Shown: piece after piece, positions 1 to 10,598 of the stretch | Layout: the number at the start of each line of letters is the position of its first letter | Numbering within the stretch: the first letter of the stretch is position 1 | Assembly: GCA_963972065.1 (NCBI GenBank) | Contig: CAXAVJ010000002.1 | Span: 36,765-100,764 of the forward strand | Direction: 5' to 3' | DNA from: UBA1479 sp963972065 | GTDB taxonomy: Bacteria > Pseudomonadota > Alphaproteobacteria > Rhodospirillales > Casp-alpha2 | Length of the DNA stretch: 64,000 nt | The notes under the pieces: model-generated | Seen by the model: only the letters and a program-made list of their open reading frames with translations | What the model was told of the DNA's origin: nothing | Databases searched by the model: none | Made by a program: the position numbers and the translations under genes

Positions 1-35
1 CAATAAGTTTGCGAAATACCGGCAAGGGCATTTAC

Positions 36-512
36 TTACGCCCTATCCGCGCCATGCTCAAGGCGCGCCAAGGCGCGTTTGCGGGCGGCGCCGCTGTCGC
101 GGTCGGATACGTGCAGAAGTCCCGCGACCCGGCGCGCCAGACTGGCCTCGAAGTCATGCAGTTCACCGTCCGCATAGGCCACGGCCCAGACCATTTCGAG
201 AACCCGGACCCGATCCTCGGGCGCCATGCGCTCCTTGATGGTGCGGGTCATGCCGTAGAATTCGACCGAAGTGTCGGCGTGTGTCTTGGCATCGGCGATC
301 AGGGCATCGGCCTCACCGTCATCCAGATTGAATTCCTCGGTCAACAGGCCGCGGATGGCCGCTTCTTCGCCGGTGTCGAAATCGCCGTCGAGAGACGCCG
401 CCTCGACCAGCAACAGCGCCGTGGCGGCTTCCAGTTCGCGGGTCTCGGCCGCGGGGGCCGTGGTCGCATCGGCGGAAAGGCGGTCGGCCCAGGATTTCAA
501 TTTGGTAAGCAT
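36..512 (-). CDS. TerB-like (tellurite-resistance-type) helical protein
   Basis: 158 aa, no signal peptide or membrane segment. The all-helical sequence carries two acidic patterns typical of the TerB/DjlA-like fold: a first one around GDFDTGEE near residue 45 and a second, YADGELHDFE, near residue 113. Such domains are thought to bind metal ions or act as scaffolds; the exact role is unknown. ATG at 512 is the natural start and the stop is TAA at 36-38. It is transcribed divergently from the methyltransferase that begins about 100 bases away. Nothing nearby suggests a tellurite operon, so only the fold is named. Confidence 0.7.
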   Translation of the reverse strand: MLTKLKSWADRLSADATTAPAAETRELEAATALLLVEAASLDGDFDTGEEAAIRGLLTEEFNLDDGEADALIADAKTHADTSVEFYGMTRTIKERMAPEDRVRVLEMVWAVAYADGELHDFEASLARRVAGLLHVSDRDSGAARKRALARLEHGADRA

Positions 513-609
513 GGGAAGTCAGTTAGCACGCACGGGCGATCCCCTCAACCACAGCAAAGTTACGGGTTTTCCTTGCCCCCGCCGATTGTCCCTCCTAAAC
601 CTCGGGGCC

Positions 610-1233
610 ATGACCCCATTGTCCGATGACCCCCGCCTGAATTTCCCCGCGACCGGCCGCAACCAGGCCGCGATCCTGGAGGTGCTGGCCCGCGTGCTGC
701 CGGCCGAGGGCCGGGTGCTGGAGGTCGGATCCGGTTCCGGCCAGCATGTCGCAGCCTTCGCCCAAGCCCTGCCCCATCTGGATTGGCAGGCCTCGGACCC
801 GGACCCGGCCTACCGGGCCTCCATCGATGCCTGGGCGCGCCATGCGGGGCTGGACCTGCCGCCGGCCCTCGACCTGGATGCGACCCAAAGTCCTTGGCCG
901 GCAAGCGATGCGGCGGCGGTGATGTCCGTGAACATGATCCATATCGCGCCCTGGGCCGCCTGCCTGGGGCTGCTGACCGGCGCCCGGGACATCCTGCCCG
1001 AAGGCGGCGTGCTGTACCTGTACGGGCCGTTCACTTTCGGCGGCGTCCATACGGCCGAGAGCAACGCCCGGTTCGACGCCAGCCTGCGCGCCGAAAACCC
1101 CGACTGGGGCGTGCGCAACCTGGACGACGTTGCCCTGGAAGCCCGCAAACGCGGCCTGCATCTGGTCGAAACGGTGAAGATGCCCGCCAACAACCTGTCG
1201 GTAATTTTCAAGAAACGCGCGGGCATGGCCTAG
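610..1233 (+). CDS. DUF938 family SAM-dependent methyltransferase
   Basis: 207 aa, soluble. It starts with an N-proximal FPATGRN segment, then a class I methyltransferase motif I (LEVGSGSGQHVA, about residues 38-49), an acidic post-I position (ASDPDP) and a motif IV-like MSVNMIHIAPW. The SAM-binding Rossmann fold and the N(M/L)IHIAPW signature are characteristic of DUF938, whose substrate is unknown. The reading frame stays open upstream to 271, but that part overlaps the divergent gene and has no family similarity, so ATG at 610 is chosen. It converges on hslR, leaving 12 bases between the two stops. Confidence 0.85.
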   Translation: MTPLSDDPRLNFPATGRNQAAILEVLARVLPAEGRVLEVGSGSGQHVAAFAQALPHLDWQASDPDPAYRASIDAWARHAGLDLPPALDLDATQSPWPASDAAAVMSVNMIHIAPWAACLGLLTGARDILPEGGVLYLYGPFTFGGVHTAESNARFDASLRAENPDWGVRNLDDVALEARKRGLHLVETVKMPANNLSVIFKKRAGMA

Positions 1234-1245
1234 GCCGCCCCTCAT

Positions 1246-1650
1246 TCAGGCATCCGCATCCTCGCCACGCAGGCGGTCTGTTTCCCGCCTCTCGCGCTTG
1301 GTCGGCCGGCCGCTGCCGGCGTCGCGCGGGGCGACCTTGCCCGGCCGGTCGATATCGGTGGCACCCTTCGGCGGTGGCGGGGGTGACAGATCTTCGTACA
1401 ATGTCTGGGCTTCCGGTGCCGGGCCGCGCCGCGTGCCCAGGTCGAGAACCTTCACGACCTTGACCCCCGCCCGCATGGGAAAGGTCAGCACGTCGCCGAT
1501 CTTCACGGCATAATGCGGCTTGGCGATGATCGCCGTATTGACCCGCAACTTGCCCGACTGCACGTATTTGGTGGCCAACGACCGGGCCTTGAAGAACCGC
1601 GCGAACCACAGCCATTTGTCCAGCCGCAGATTGCCACCGCCATCCGTCAT
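1246..1650 (-). CDS. hslR: S4-domain RNA-binding protein, HslR/Hsp15-like
   Basis: 134 aa. The N-terminal S4 domain (about residues 8-60) contains the hallmark LRLDKWLWFARFFKAR, followed by a basic, proline-rich tail after residue 85. Hsp15 in E. coli binds stalled 50S subunits carrying peptidyl-tRNA. Its ATG overlaps the stop of the upstream helicase by four bases (ATGA, 1647-1650), so the two are translationally coupled. That coupling of an S4 protein to a SUV3-like helicase points to a shared RNA-quality-control role. The tail is longer and more disordered than in E. coli Hsp15. Confidence 0.85.
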   Translation of the reverse strand: MTDGGGNLRLDKWLWFARFFKARSLATKYVQSGKLRVNTAIIAKPHYAVKIGDVLTFPMRAGVKVVKVLDLGTRRGPAPEAQTLYEDLSPPPPPKGATDIDRPGKVAPRDAGSGRPTKRERRETDRLRGEDADA

Positions 1651-4196
1651 GACAGGACCAGGTCCTTCAGCTTGGCGAAGGGGGAATGGGGATCGACCTT
1701 GGGCGCGACCGTCGGCGCCGGGGTTTTCGCCTTGCCTTTGGCCTTACCGTCGGCGCGCGCGTCCGGCGCGGGTCGGCGCGCCGACGGGCGGAAGCGCAGG
1801 ACGCCCTCGACCTCCCGGCCCTTGAAGCCGAGACCCCGGAGAATCTGCGCCATGTCAGCCGCACCGCAACCGGCCAGGGACAATAGGTCCGGCGAAATCT
1901 CGAACCCGGCCTTGCCGCCCGCCTTGGCCTGATCCCAGGCCTTGGCGGCGATGCGTTCCACCATGTCGATGCGCAGCGCGGTCTTGCCGAACCGCCGGAA
2001 GCCAACCTGTTCCCAATAGTCCCCGGGCAGGCGCCCGGCCGGCAGAGAGACCCGACCCGGCAGGGGCGGCGGCACGGGGCGACGCCCTTGGGAAAGGCAC
2101 CACAGGAACCCCCGCATGGTGGCGGGGGCCGGACGGACCAGGGCCGGCAGGAACACGGTCTCACGGCCGATGCGGATGCCGGCGGCGCGCAGGTCGCGAC
2201 GGGCCTCCTTACCGATCAGAGCAAGCTGCTCGTCGACCGCCGCGCGGGGCAACGAGCCGTGGGCTTCGCGCAGGCGAAACGCCAGCCCCTTGGCCGCGCC
2301 CGTAAGGGCCGCCTTGTCGAGGGCCAGAAGGTCACGGAACAGATGCGCCAGATGATCCGCGATCCAGCGTTCCAGCCGCTTAACCACGCGATCACGGCCC
2401 TGGGTGTCCAACAGGTCCGACGCCGTCACCCGCACCGCGGGCCGCAGCAGGGCCTCGCCCTTGACCAGCCGGCCGACGGGAATGCCGCCCCACAGGATCG
2501 TGCCCGCGTCGGCCTCGTCCAGCGGCGCCAGCGCGATGTCCGTGTCAGGCGCTTGTTCCAGGGCCTGGACCCGGCGGCGGAATTCGCCCTTCAATGCCCG
2601 GCCCGCCGCCGCCGCGATGGCCTTGCCAGCGGCGTCCCCGCCGGCCCCGCCCGCGTCGAACAGAAAACCTTTCAGATGGCCCACGGGATGGCCCTCGACC
2701 ACCACGTCGCCCGATGCCGTAACGGCGGCCATCAGGTCCGGCGTGTCCTTCAGCTTCATCATCAGATGCGCCGTGCTTTTGTCGACGAAGCGTTGGGTCA
2801 GGCGGTCGTGGAGCGCATCGGACAGCCGGTCCTCGATGGCGCGGGTGCGGTTCTGCCAATGCAGGACGTCGCCGAGCCAGTCGCCGTGGAACGACACATA
2901 GGTCCAGGTGCGGATATGGGCGATGCGCTGGGTCAGGGCGTCGATGTCGCCGTCCGTGCGGTCCAAGCGCTTGACCTGGCCCGCCATCCAATCCTCGGGC
3001 AGGCGGCCCTCCGCCCCGGTCAGGTATTTGTAGATGGTCGCCAGCAGGTTGGCATGGGCGTCGGTCATTACGCCCTGAAAATCGGGCACCTGGCAGACAT
3101 CCCACAACAGGCGCACGGCCTCGGGCGTGACCGCCCGGTCCTGCACCGTCTCGTCGCGCAGCAACAGAGTCAGGGCCTGTTCGTCCTCCGCCGCGCGGGC
3201 ACGGATCAGCCCGCCCCGGGGCGCCGGACGGCCCAGGGTGCGCCTCAGCGCATGGACAGAGGCGAAATCCAGGTCACCGTTGCGCCAGTAGATTTTGGTC
3301 AGGGGATCGAATTTGTGACCTTCGATGGCTTCGGCCAGGTCCGGGTCGAGGACGCGTTGATCCGCCGTCGTGCCGAAGGTGCCGTCGTTCATGGCGCGGC
3401 CCGCGCGCCCGGCGATCTGCGCCAATTCGGCCGGCGCCAGATTGCGCCGGTGACGGCCGTCGAACTTGGAAATCCCGGCGAAGGCGACATGGTCGATGTC
3501 CATGTTCAACCCCATGCCGATGGCGTCGGTGGCGACCAGGTAATCGACCTCGCCCGCCTGATACATGGCGACCTGGGCGTTTCGGGTGCGCGGGCTGAGC
3601 GCCCCCAGCACCACGGCGGCGCCGCCCCGCTGCCGGCGCACCAGTTCGGCCAGGCCGTAGACCTGGGCGGCGGAGAACGCGACGACGGCGGAGCGCGGCG
3701 GCAGGCGGGTAACTTTCTTGTGCCCCGAATGGCGCAGCACGCTCATGCGCGGGCGGGTCATGAATTCGGCCTCGGGCACCAGTTGCTGGATCAAAGGGCG
3801 CACGGTTTCCGCCCCCAGAAACATGGTCTCGAACCGCCCCCGCGCCTTCAGCAGCCGTTCCGTGAACATATGCCCCCGGTCCGGGTCGGCGCACATCTGG
3901 ATTTCGTCAACGGCAAGGAAATCCACGGGCCGGTCGAGCGGCATGGCTTCGACCGTACACAGGAAATAACGCGCCCCTTCGGGCAGGATCTTTTCCTCGC
4001 CAGTAATCAGCGCGACCTGCCCCTTGCCTTTCTTCTTGATCGCCCGGTCATAGTTTTCCCGCGCCAAAAGGCGCAGGGGGAAGGCGATGATGCCGGACGG
4101 ATAGGCCAGCAGACGGTCCATAGCCAGATGGGTCTTCCCCGTATTGGTCGGGCCCAGGACGGCGATGATGCGCTGGCGCTGTGTGGAAAGTTCCAT
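1647..4196 (-). CDS. SUV3-like DExH/DEAD-type RNA helicase
   Basis: 849 aa superfamily 2 helicase. Walker A is GPTNTGKT at residues 15-22; the Walker B box is DEIQ at 97-100 rather than DEAD/DEAH, as in the SUV3 (mitochondrial degradosome) family. FPLRLLARE follows motif I, and motif VI is QIAGRAGR near residue 265. The C-terminal half is a long alphaproteobacterial extension ending in an Ala/Lys/Pro-rich tail. By family it should unwind structured RNA during decay. It is followed, with a 4-base overlap, by hslR. ATG at 4196 was chosen because the P-loop follows at the usual distance. Confidence 0.87.
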   Translation of the reverse strand: MELSTQRQRIIAVLGPTNTGKTHLAMDRLLAYPSGIIAFPLRLLARENYDRAIKKKGKGQVALITGEEKILPEGARYFLCTVEAMPLDRPVDFLAVDEIQMCADPDRGHMFTERLLKARGRFETMFLGAETVRPLIQQLVPEAEFMTRPRMSVLRHSGHKKVTRLPPRSAVVAFSAAQVYGLAELVRRQRGGAAVVLGALSPRTRNAQVAMYQAGEVDYLVATDAIGMGLNMDIDHVAFAGISKFDGRHRRNLAPAELAQIAGRAGRAMNDGTFGTTADQRVLDPDLAEAIEGHKFDPLTKIYWRNGDLDFASVHALRRTLGRPAPRGGLIRARAAEDEQALTLLLRDETVQDRAVTPEAVRLLWDVCQVPDFQGVMTDAHANLLATIYKYLTGAEGRLPEDWMAGQVKRLDRTDGDIDALTQRIAHIRTWTYVSFHGDWLGDVLHWQNRTRAIEDRLSDALHDRLTQRFVDKSTAHLMMKLKDTPDLMAAVTASGDVVVEGHPVGHLKGFLFDAGGAGGDAAGKAIAAAAGRALKGEFRRRVQALEQAPDTDIALAPLDEADAGTILWGGIPVGRLVKGEALLRPAVRVTASDLLDTQGRDRVVKRLERWIADHLAHLFRDLLALDKAALTGAAKGLAFRLREAHGSLPRAAVDEQLALIGKEARRDLRAAGIRIGRETVFLPALVRPAPATMRGFLWCLSQGRRPVPPPLPGRVSLPAGRLPGDYWEQVGFRRFGKTALRIDMVERIAAKAWDQAKAGGKAGFEISPDLLSLAGCGAADMAQILRGLGFKGREVEGVLRFRPSARRPAPDARADGKAKGKAKTPAPTVAPKVDPHSPFAKLKDLVLS

Positions 4197-4239
4197 GGTG
4201 CGTTAAATGTCGCCCCGTCGGCGGCCCGGCGCAAGGGCG

Positions 4240-4923
4240 TTAGTCCGGCTGTTTTCCCTTCACCATCGGCACGAAGGCGACGGGCAGGACGCTGTCGACG
4301 GTGACCTTGCCGTCCGCGTCCTTGACCACCAGGGTCAGGGTCTGGCGGTCATGGGCGCGGCCGATGGGAACGATCATGCGCCCGCCGGGGCGCAGTTGGG
4401 CGATCAACGCTTCGGGGATTCGCTCCGGCGCCGCCGTCACGATGATGGCGTCGAAGGGCGCTTCCTCGGGCCAGCCTTGATAGCCGTCGCCGATGCGCAC
4501 GAACACATTGCCGTAATGCAGGGCCGCCAGACGGTCCGCCGCCGCCCGCCCCAATTCCTCGACGACCTCGATCGTGAACACCCGGGCTGCGGCATGGGCC
4601 AGCACGGCCGCCTGATAGCCGGACCCGGTACCGATCTCCAGCACCTTTTCCGTGCCGTCGAGGTCCAGCAGATCGGTCATCAAGGCCACGATATAAGGCT
4701 GGGAAATGGTCTGACCATGGCCGATCGGCTGCGGGCGGTTGATATAGGCCACGACTTCGTCCCCATCCCGCACGAATTCATGACGGGGCACGGCGGCCAT
4801 GGCCGCCATGGTGTTGTCCGAGAACGCCTCGCGCCCGGTCCAGAACGCCGTGTCGCGGGCGTCCTGCGCGATTTCGTCCAGCAGGCGCCGGTGCTTGTTC
4901 GCGAAGGGATCGTCTTCCGCCAT
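4240..4923 (-). CDS. pcm: Protein-L-isoaspartate O-methyltransferase
   Basis: 227 aa. It repairs isoaspartyl residues in aged proteins using SAM. Visible family marks are GHGQTISQPYIVALMTDLL (substrate-binding loop), motif I LEIGTGSGYQAAVLA, and FDAIIVTAAPERIP with LRPGGRMIVPIG towards the C-terminus. The frame is open upstream to 5121, but ATG at 4923 is preceded by a clear GGAGG and gives the normal family length. It is transcribed divergently from htpG, about 120 bases away. Confidence 0.93.
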   Translation of the reverse strand: MAEDDPFANKHRRLLDEIAQDARDTAFWTGREAFSDNTMAAMAAVPRHEFVRDGDEVVAYINRPQPIGHGQTISQPYIVALMTDLLDLDGTEKVLEIGTGSGYQAAVLAHAAARVFTIEVVEELGRAAADRLAALHYGNVFVRIGDGYQGWPEEAPFDAIIVTAAPERIPEALIAQLRPGGRMIVPIGRAHDRQTLTLVVKDADGKVTVDSVLPVAFVPMVKGKQPD

Positions 4924-5042
4924 GGTGCCGCCTCCGATTTCGGGGGTTGCAAACCTTGGCCCAGCGTCACATATCTCGCCCTCCAAGAGCAAGACGCGCC
5001 GAAACCGGCGCCCCGCGACCACGAATTGGGGGTAAATGCGCC

Positions 5043-6971
5043 ATGACCACGGAAACCAAAATCGAAACCCATGCCTTTCAGGCGGAAGTGGGTAAGCTTC
5101 TCGATATCGTCGCCCATTCACTGTACAGCCAGAAGGAAATCTTCCTTCGCGAGCTGATCTCCAACGCCTCCGACGCCTGCGACAAGCTGCGCTACCGGGC
5201 GCTGACCGAACCCAAGCTGATCGAGGGCGATCCCGGGTTCCGCATCACCCTGTCATTAGACAAGAAAGCCAAGACGCTGACCGTGTCCGACAACGGCGTC
5301 GGCATGGACAAGGACGAGCTGACCGGCATCCTGGGCACCATCGCGCGGTCGGGCACGCAGGCTTTCGTCGAAGGACTTTCCGGCGACGGCAAGAAAGACA
5401 AGGATAAGGCGGTATCGCTGATCGGGCAGTTCGGCGTCGGCTTCTATTCCGCCTTCATGGTCGCCGATTTGGTCGAGGTCGTGACCCGCAAGGCCGGTAC
5501 CGACACGGCCTTCAAATGGGCGTCCGACGGGCGTGGTGAATTCACCATCGAGGATGCGGCGCGCGAGGCCCGCGGCACCGACGTCATCGTGCATCTGAAG
5601 AAAGACGAAAAGGAATATCTGGAGCCCGCCCGCATCGAACACATCGTGCGGACCTATTCGGACCATATCGGTATTCCCATCGTCCTGGCCGGCGACGGCA
5701 AGGAGACAGCGGAAAAGACCCTGAACACGGCGTCGGCGATCTGGACCCGCGACAAGAAGGACGTGACGGACGAGCAATACACGGAATTCTACCACCACGC
5801 GGCCCATGCCTTCGACGACCCCTGGATGACCCTGCACAACCGGGTCGAGGGCGTGGTCAGCTACACCAACCTGCTGTTCATCCCGTCCATGCGGCCGTTC
5901 GACCTGTTCCACCCGGACCGCACGGGACAGGTGAAGCTGTACGTGAAGCGGGTGTTCATCACCGACAATTGCGAGGGGCTGCTGCCGCCTTATCTGCGCT
6001 TCGTGAAGGGGGTCGTGGACTCGGAAGATCTGGCGCTCAACGTCAGCCGCGAAATGATGCAGCACAACCCCGTGGTCGCGAAAATTTCCCAGGGCCTGAC
6101 CAAGCGCATCTTCGGCGAACTGAAGAAGTCGGCCGAGAAAAAGTCCGAGGATTATCAAACGTTCTGGGAAACCTTCGGCCCCGTGCTGAAGGAAGGTCTG
6201 TACGAAGACGGCGACAACCGCGAGAAGATTTTGGAGCTCGCCCGCTTCAAAAGCTCGGAACGCGATGGCTGGATCAGCCTAGCCGACTACATCGCCGCCA
6301 TGAAGGACGGCCAGGACGCGATCTTCTATATCTCCGGCGAAGACCCGGACGCGGCCCTCGCCAGCCCGCAGTTGGAAGGCTTCAAGGCCAAGGGGGTTGA
6401 GGTCCTGCTGATGACCGACCCTGTCGACGAATTCTGGCTGTCCCATGTCGGCGCGTTCCAGGAAAAAACGTTCAAGTCGGCGACCCGGGGCGGCGCCGAC
6501 CTGGCCAAGATCGCCAAGGCGAAAGACGCCGAGAACGCCGCTGACGACGATGCGGACAAGGCCGACGACAAGCCTGCCGCCCCCGGCATGGACCAGCTGA
6601 TCGCCGCGTTCAAGGTGGCGCTGGGCGACAAGGTCAAGGACGTGCGCCCGTCGGAACGCCTGACCGACAGTGCGGTCTGCCTGGTCGCCGACGACGGCGA
6701 TATGGACATCAACCTGGAACGGCTTCTGAAGCAGCACAAGCAGCTGGACGGGCGGGAATTGGCGCCGCGCATTCTGGAGATCAATCCGGACCACGCGCTG
6801 ATCGGCAAGCTGGCCAAGCTGGCCGAGGCGAAGAACGCCAAGGATACGGCGCTGGACGACGCGGCCTTCCTGCTGCTCGATCAGGCACGCATCCTGGAAG
6901 GCGAGCCGGTGATCGACGCCCAGGCCTTTTCCAGGCGGCTCAGCAAGCTGATGGCCCAGGGTTTGGCCTAA
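5043..6971 (+). CDS. htpG: Molecular chaperone HtpG (Hsp90 family)
   Basis: 642 aa cytosolic ATP-dependent chaperone. The GHKL ATPase domain shows E37 and N41 in ELISNASDACDKLR, D83 in DNGVGM, and IGQFGVGFYSAFMVAD near residue 130. The middle domain has the SDHIGIPI and LNVSREMMQHNPV signatures; an acidic Asp/Ala/Lys linker follows near residue 500, then a dimerization domain. The frame is open to 4947, but Hsp90 similarity starts at ATG 5043, just after a GGGGGT stretch. A 10-bp GC-rich hairpin lies right after the stop. Confidence 0.97.
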   Translation: MTTETKIETHAFQAEVGKLLDIVAHSLYSQKEIFLRELISNASDACDKLRYRALTEPKLIEGDPGFRITLSLDKKAKTLTVSDNGVGMDKDELTGILGTIARSGTQAFVEGLSGDGKKDKDKAVSLIGQFGVGFYSAFMVADLVEVVTRKAGTDTAFKWASDGRGEFTIEDAAREARGTDVIVHLKKDEKEYLEPARIEHIVRTYSDHIGIPIVLAGDGKETAEKTLNTASAIWTRDKKDVTDEQYTEFYHHAAHAFDDPWMTLHNRVEGVVSYTNLLFIPSMRPFDLFHPDRTGQVKLYVKRVFITDNCEGLLPPYLRFVKGVVDSEDLALNVSREMMQHNPVVAKISQGLTKRIFGELKKSAEKKSEDYQTFWETFGPVLKEGLYEDGDNREKILELARFKSSERDGWISLADYIAAMKDGQDAIFYISGEDPDAALASPQLEGFKAKGVEVLLMTDPVDEFWLSHVGAFQEKTFKSATRGGADLAKIAKAKDAENAADDDADKADDKPAAPGMDQLIAAFKVALGDKVKDVRPSERLTDSAVCLVADDGDMDINLERLLKQHKQLDGRELAPRILEINPDHALIGKLAKLAEAKNAKDTALDDAAFLLLDQARILEGEPVIDAQAFSRRLSKLMAQGLA

Positions 6972-6985
6972 GCAAAACGACCGAC

Positions 6986-7010
6986 GGCCCGGCGGTTTTT
7001 CCGCCGGGCC
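6986..7010 (+). terminator. Perfect GC-rich hairpin after htpG
   Basis: Ten-base-pair perfect stem (6986-6995 with 7001-7010) closed by a five-T loop, 14 bases after the htpG stop. No T-run follows the stem, so this is either a weak or Rho-assisted terminator or an mRNA-stabilising 3' structure. Confidence 0.55.
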
Positions 7011-7034
7011 GCGGGGCCGTGTTCCCAGGGAGTT

Positions 7035-7235
7035 TTAGAAGGAACTTTCCGCCGCCAACATCTGGCGGAACAACAGCCGGGCGCGCGCCGACGACACCAC
7101 GTCGCGCATGTCGTCCAAGGTCACGCCATCACGCGCCATGACCAGATGGACCAGGGGGTCGCTCAGGACATCGTCCATCTGCGGTTCGCGCCTGGGGTTC
7201 AGGTAATATCGGGACATCATTGCCACTTCGTTCAT
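7035..7235 (-). CDS. Small hypothetical protein
   Basis: 66 aa soluble protein with no recognised domain. It starts MNEVAMMSRYYLN and has a central amphipathic stretch (DPLVHLVMARDGVTLDDM) followed by a basic helix. ATG at 7235 is preceded by GAGGAG at a good distance, which supports it over longer upstream starts in the same frame. It sits alone between htpG (convergent) and the acnA terminator. Function unknown. Confidence 0.6.
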   Translation of the reverse strand: MNEVAMMSRYYLNPRREPQMDDVLSDPLVHLVMARDGVTLDDMRDVVSSARARLLFRQMLAAESSF

Positions 7236-7415
7236 CGCGTGGGACTCCTCATTGGCCGCACTGTGAGTTGACGTCGGCGTCAGGCGTCCCGCATGCCCGC
7301 GTCCCCCCGGGTTCGGCCGCCATCGCCGCTTGCCGGGACCATAGGTTTTCAAGATGAATCCGTGATGACAGAGCCATGAAGGTGGAACGGCAATTGGATG
7401 CACCCCGCGCCCACG

Positions 7416-7444
7416 AAAAAGGCCGGCCCAGGCGGGCCGGCCTT
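7416..7444 (-). terminator. Rho-independent terminator of acnA
   Basis: On the minus strand a perfect 9-bp GC stem (7434-7442 with 7421-7429, 4-base loop) is followed by a five-T run (7420-7416). It lies 22 bases downstream of the acnA stop. Confidence 0.85.
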
Positions 7445-7466
7445 CTCTATTCGAAGGATCGAACCC

Positions 7467-10154
<2,688 letters not shown>

Positions 10155-10598
10155 ATGGGGAACCTCCGCTTGGCGCTCGCGCATGATATGCGCATGCTGG
10201 ACTTAGCACTAATCCCCCTTCTGTCTATAGCTATGGTGCGCCGTGGGTCAGGTCAACCAGGAAGCGGACAACTCTTCACGCCCACGCAAGGGCGGAGGGC
10301 AAATCCGAGCCCCTTATCAGGAGCCCTCTGCGGTGAAGGTTTCTATTGGCGTTTACGTTTAATCACCCAAGCGGAGCGATAAGGAGGATTTTCCAGGCCA
10401 ATCGCTCTGTTTTCGTCTGATCCCGGCATGGCCGCTTATTCGGAATGAAACCGGGCTAAACCCTAGCATATCAAGCGATTGGATTCACCTTGCAAGCCGA
10501 ACTAGGCTAAACTAAACCATCCCCGGCGTCTTTTCGGCGTGATCGTCCACCCGATCCGCCGTTGATTTGTCGAGAACACCCAGGATCGCGGAGCAATC
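10155..10598. promoter_or_regulatory. Shared divergent promoter region of acnA and acnB
   Basis: The 444 bases between the two aconitase starts hold no convincing gene. On the minus strand a TTGACC (10256-10251) could be the -35 box for acnA, with a poor -10 (TAGCTA, 10233-10228) 17 bases on. Two imperfect stem-loops lie in the middle. In the first, CTTCAC 10274-10279 pairs with GTGAAG 10333-10338, enclosing GAGGGC/GCCCTC. In the second, GAGCGAT 10374-10380 pairs with ATCGCTC 10401-10407 and is followed by a T-rich stretch. These could be leader structures or an early terminator on the acnB side. No obvious Fur or IscR box could be assigned by eye. Confidence 0.4.

Noticed and set aside
2088..4304. 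738-codon open frame on the plus strand
   Set aside because: It is antisense to the helicase gene; its protein is Arg/Gln/Gly-rich with no domain, a usual shadow in high-GC DNA.
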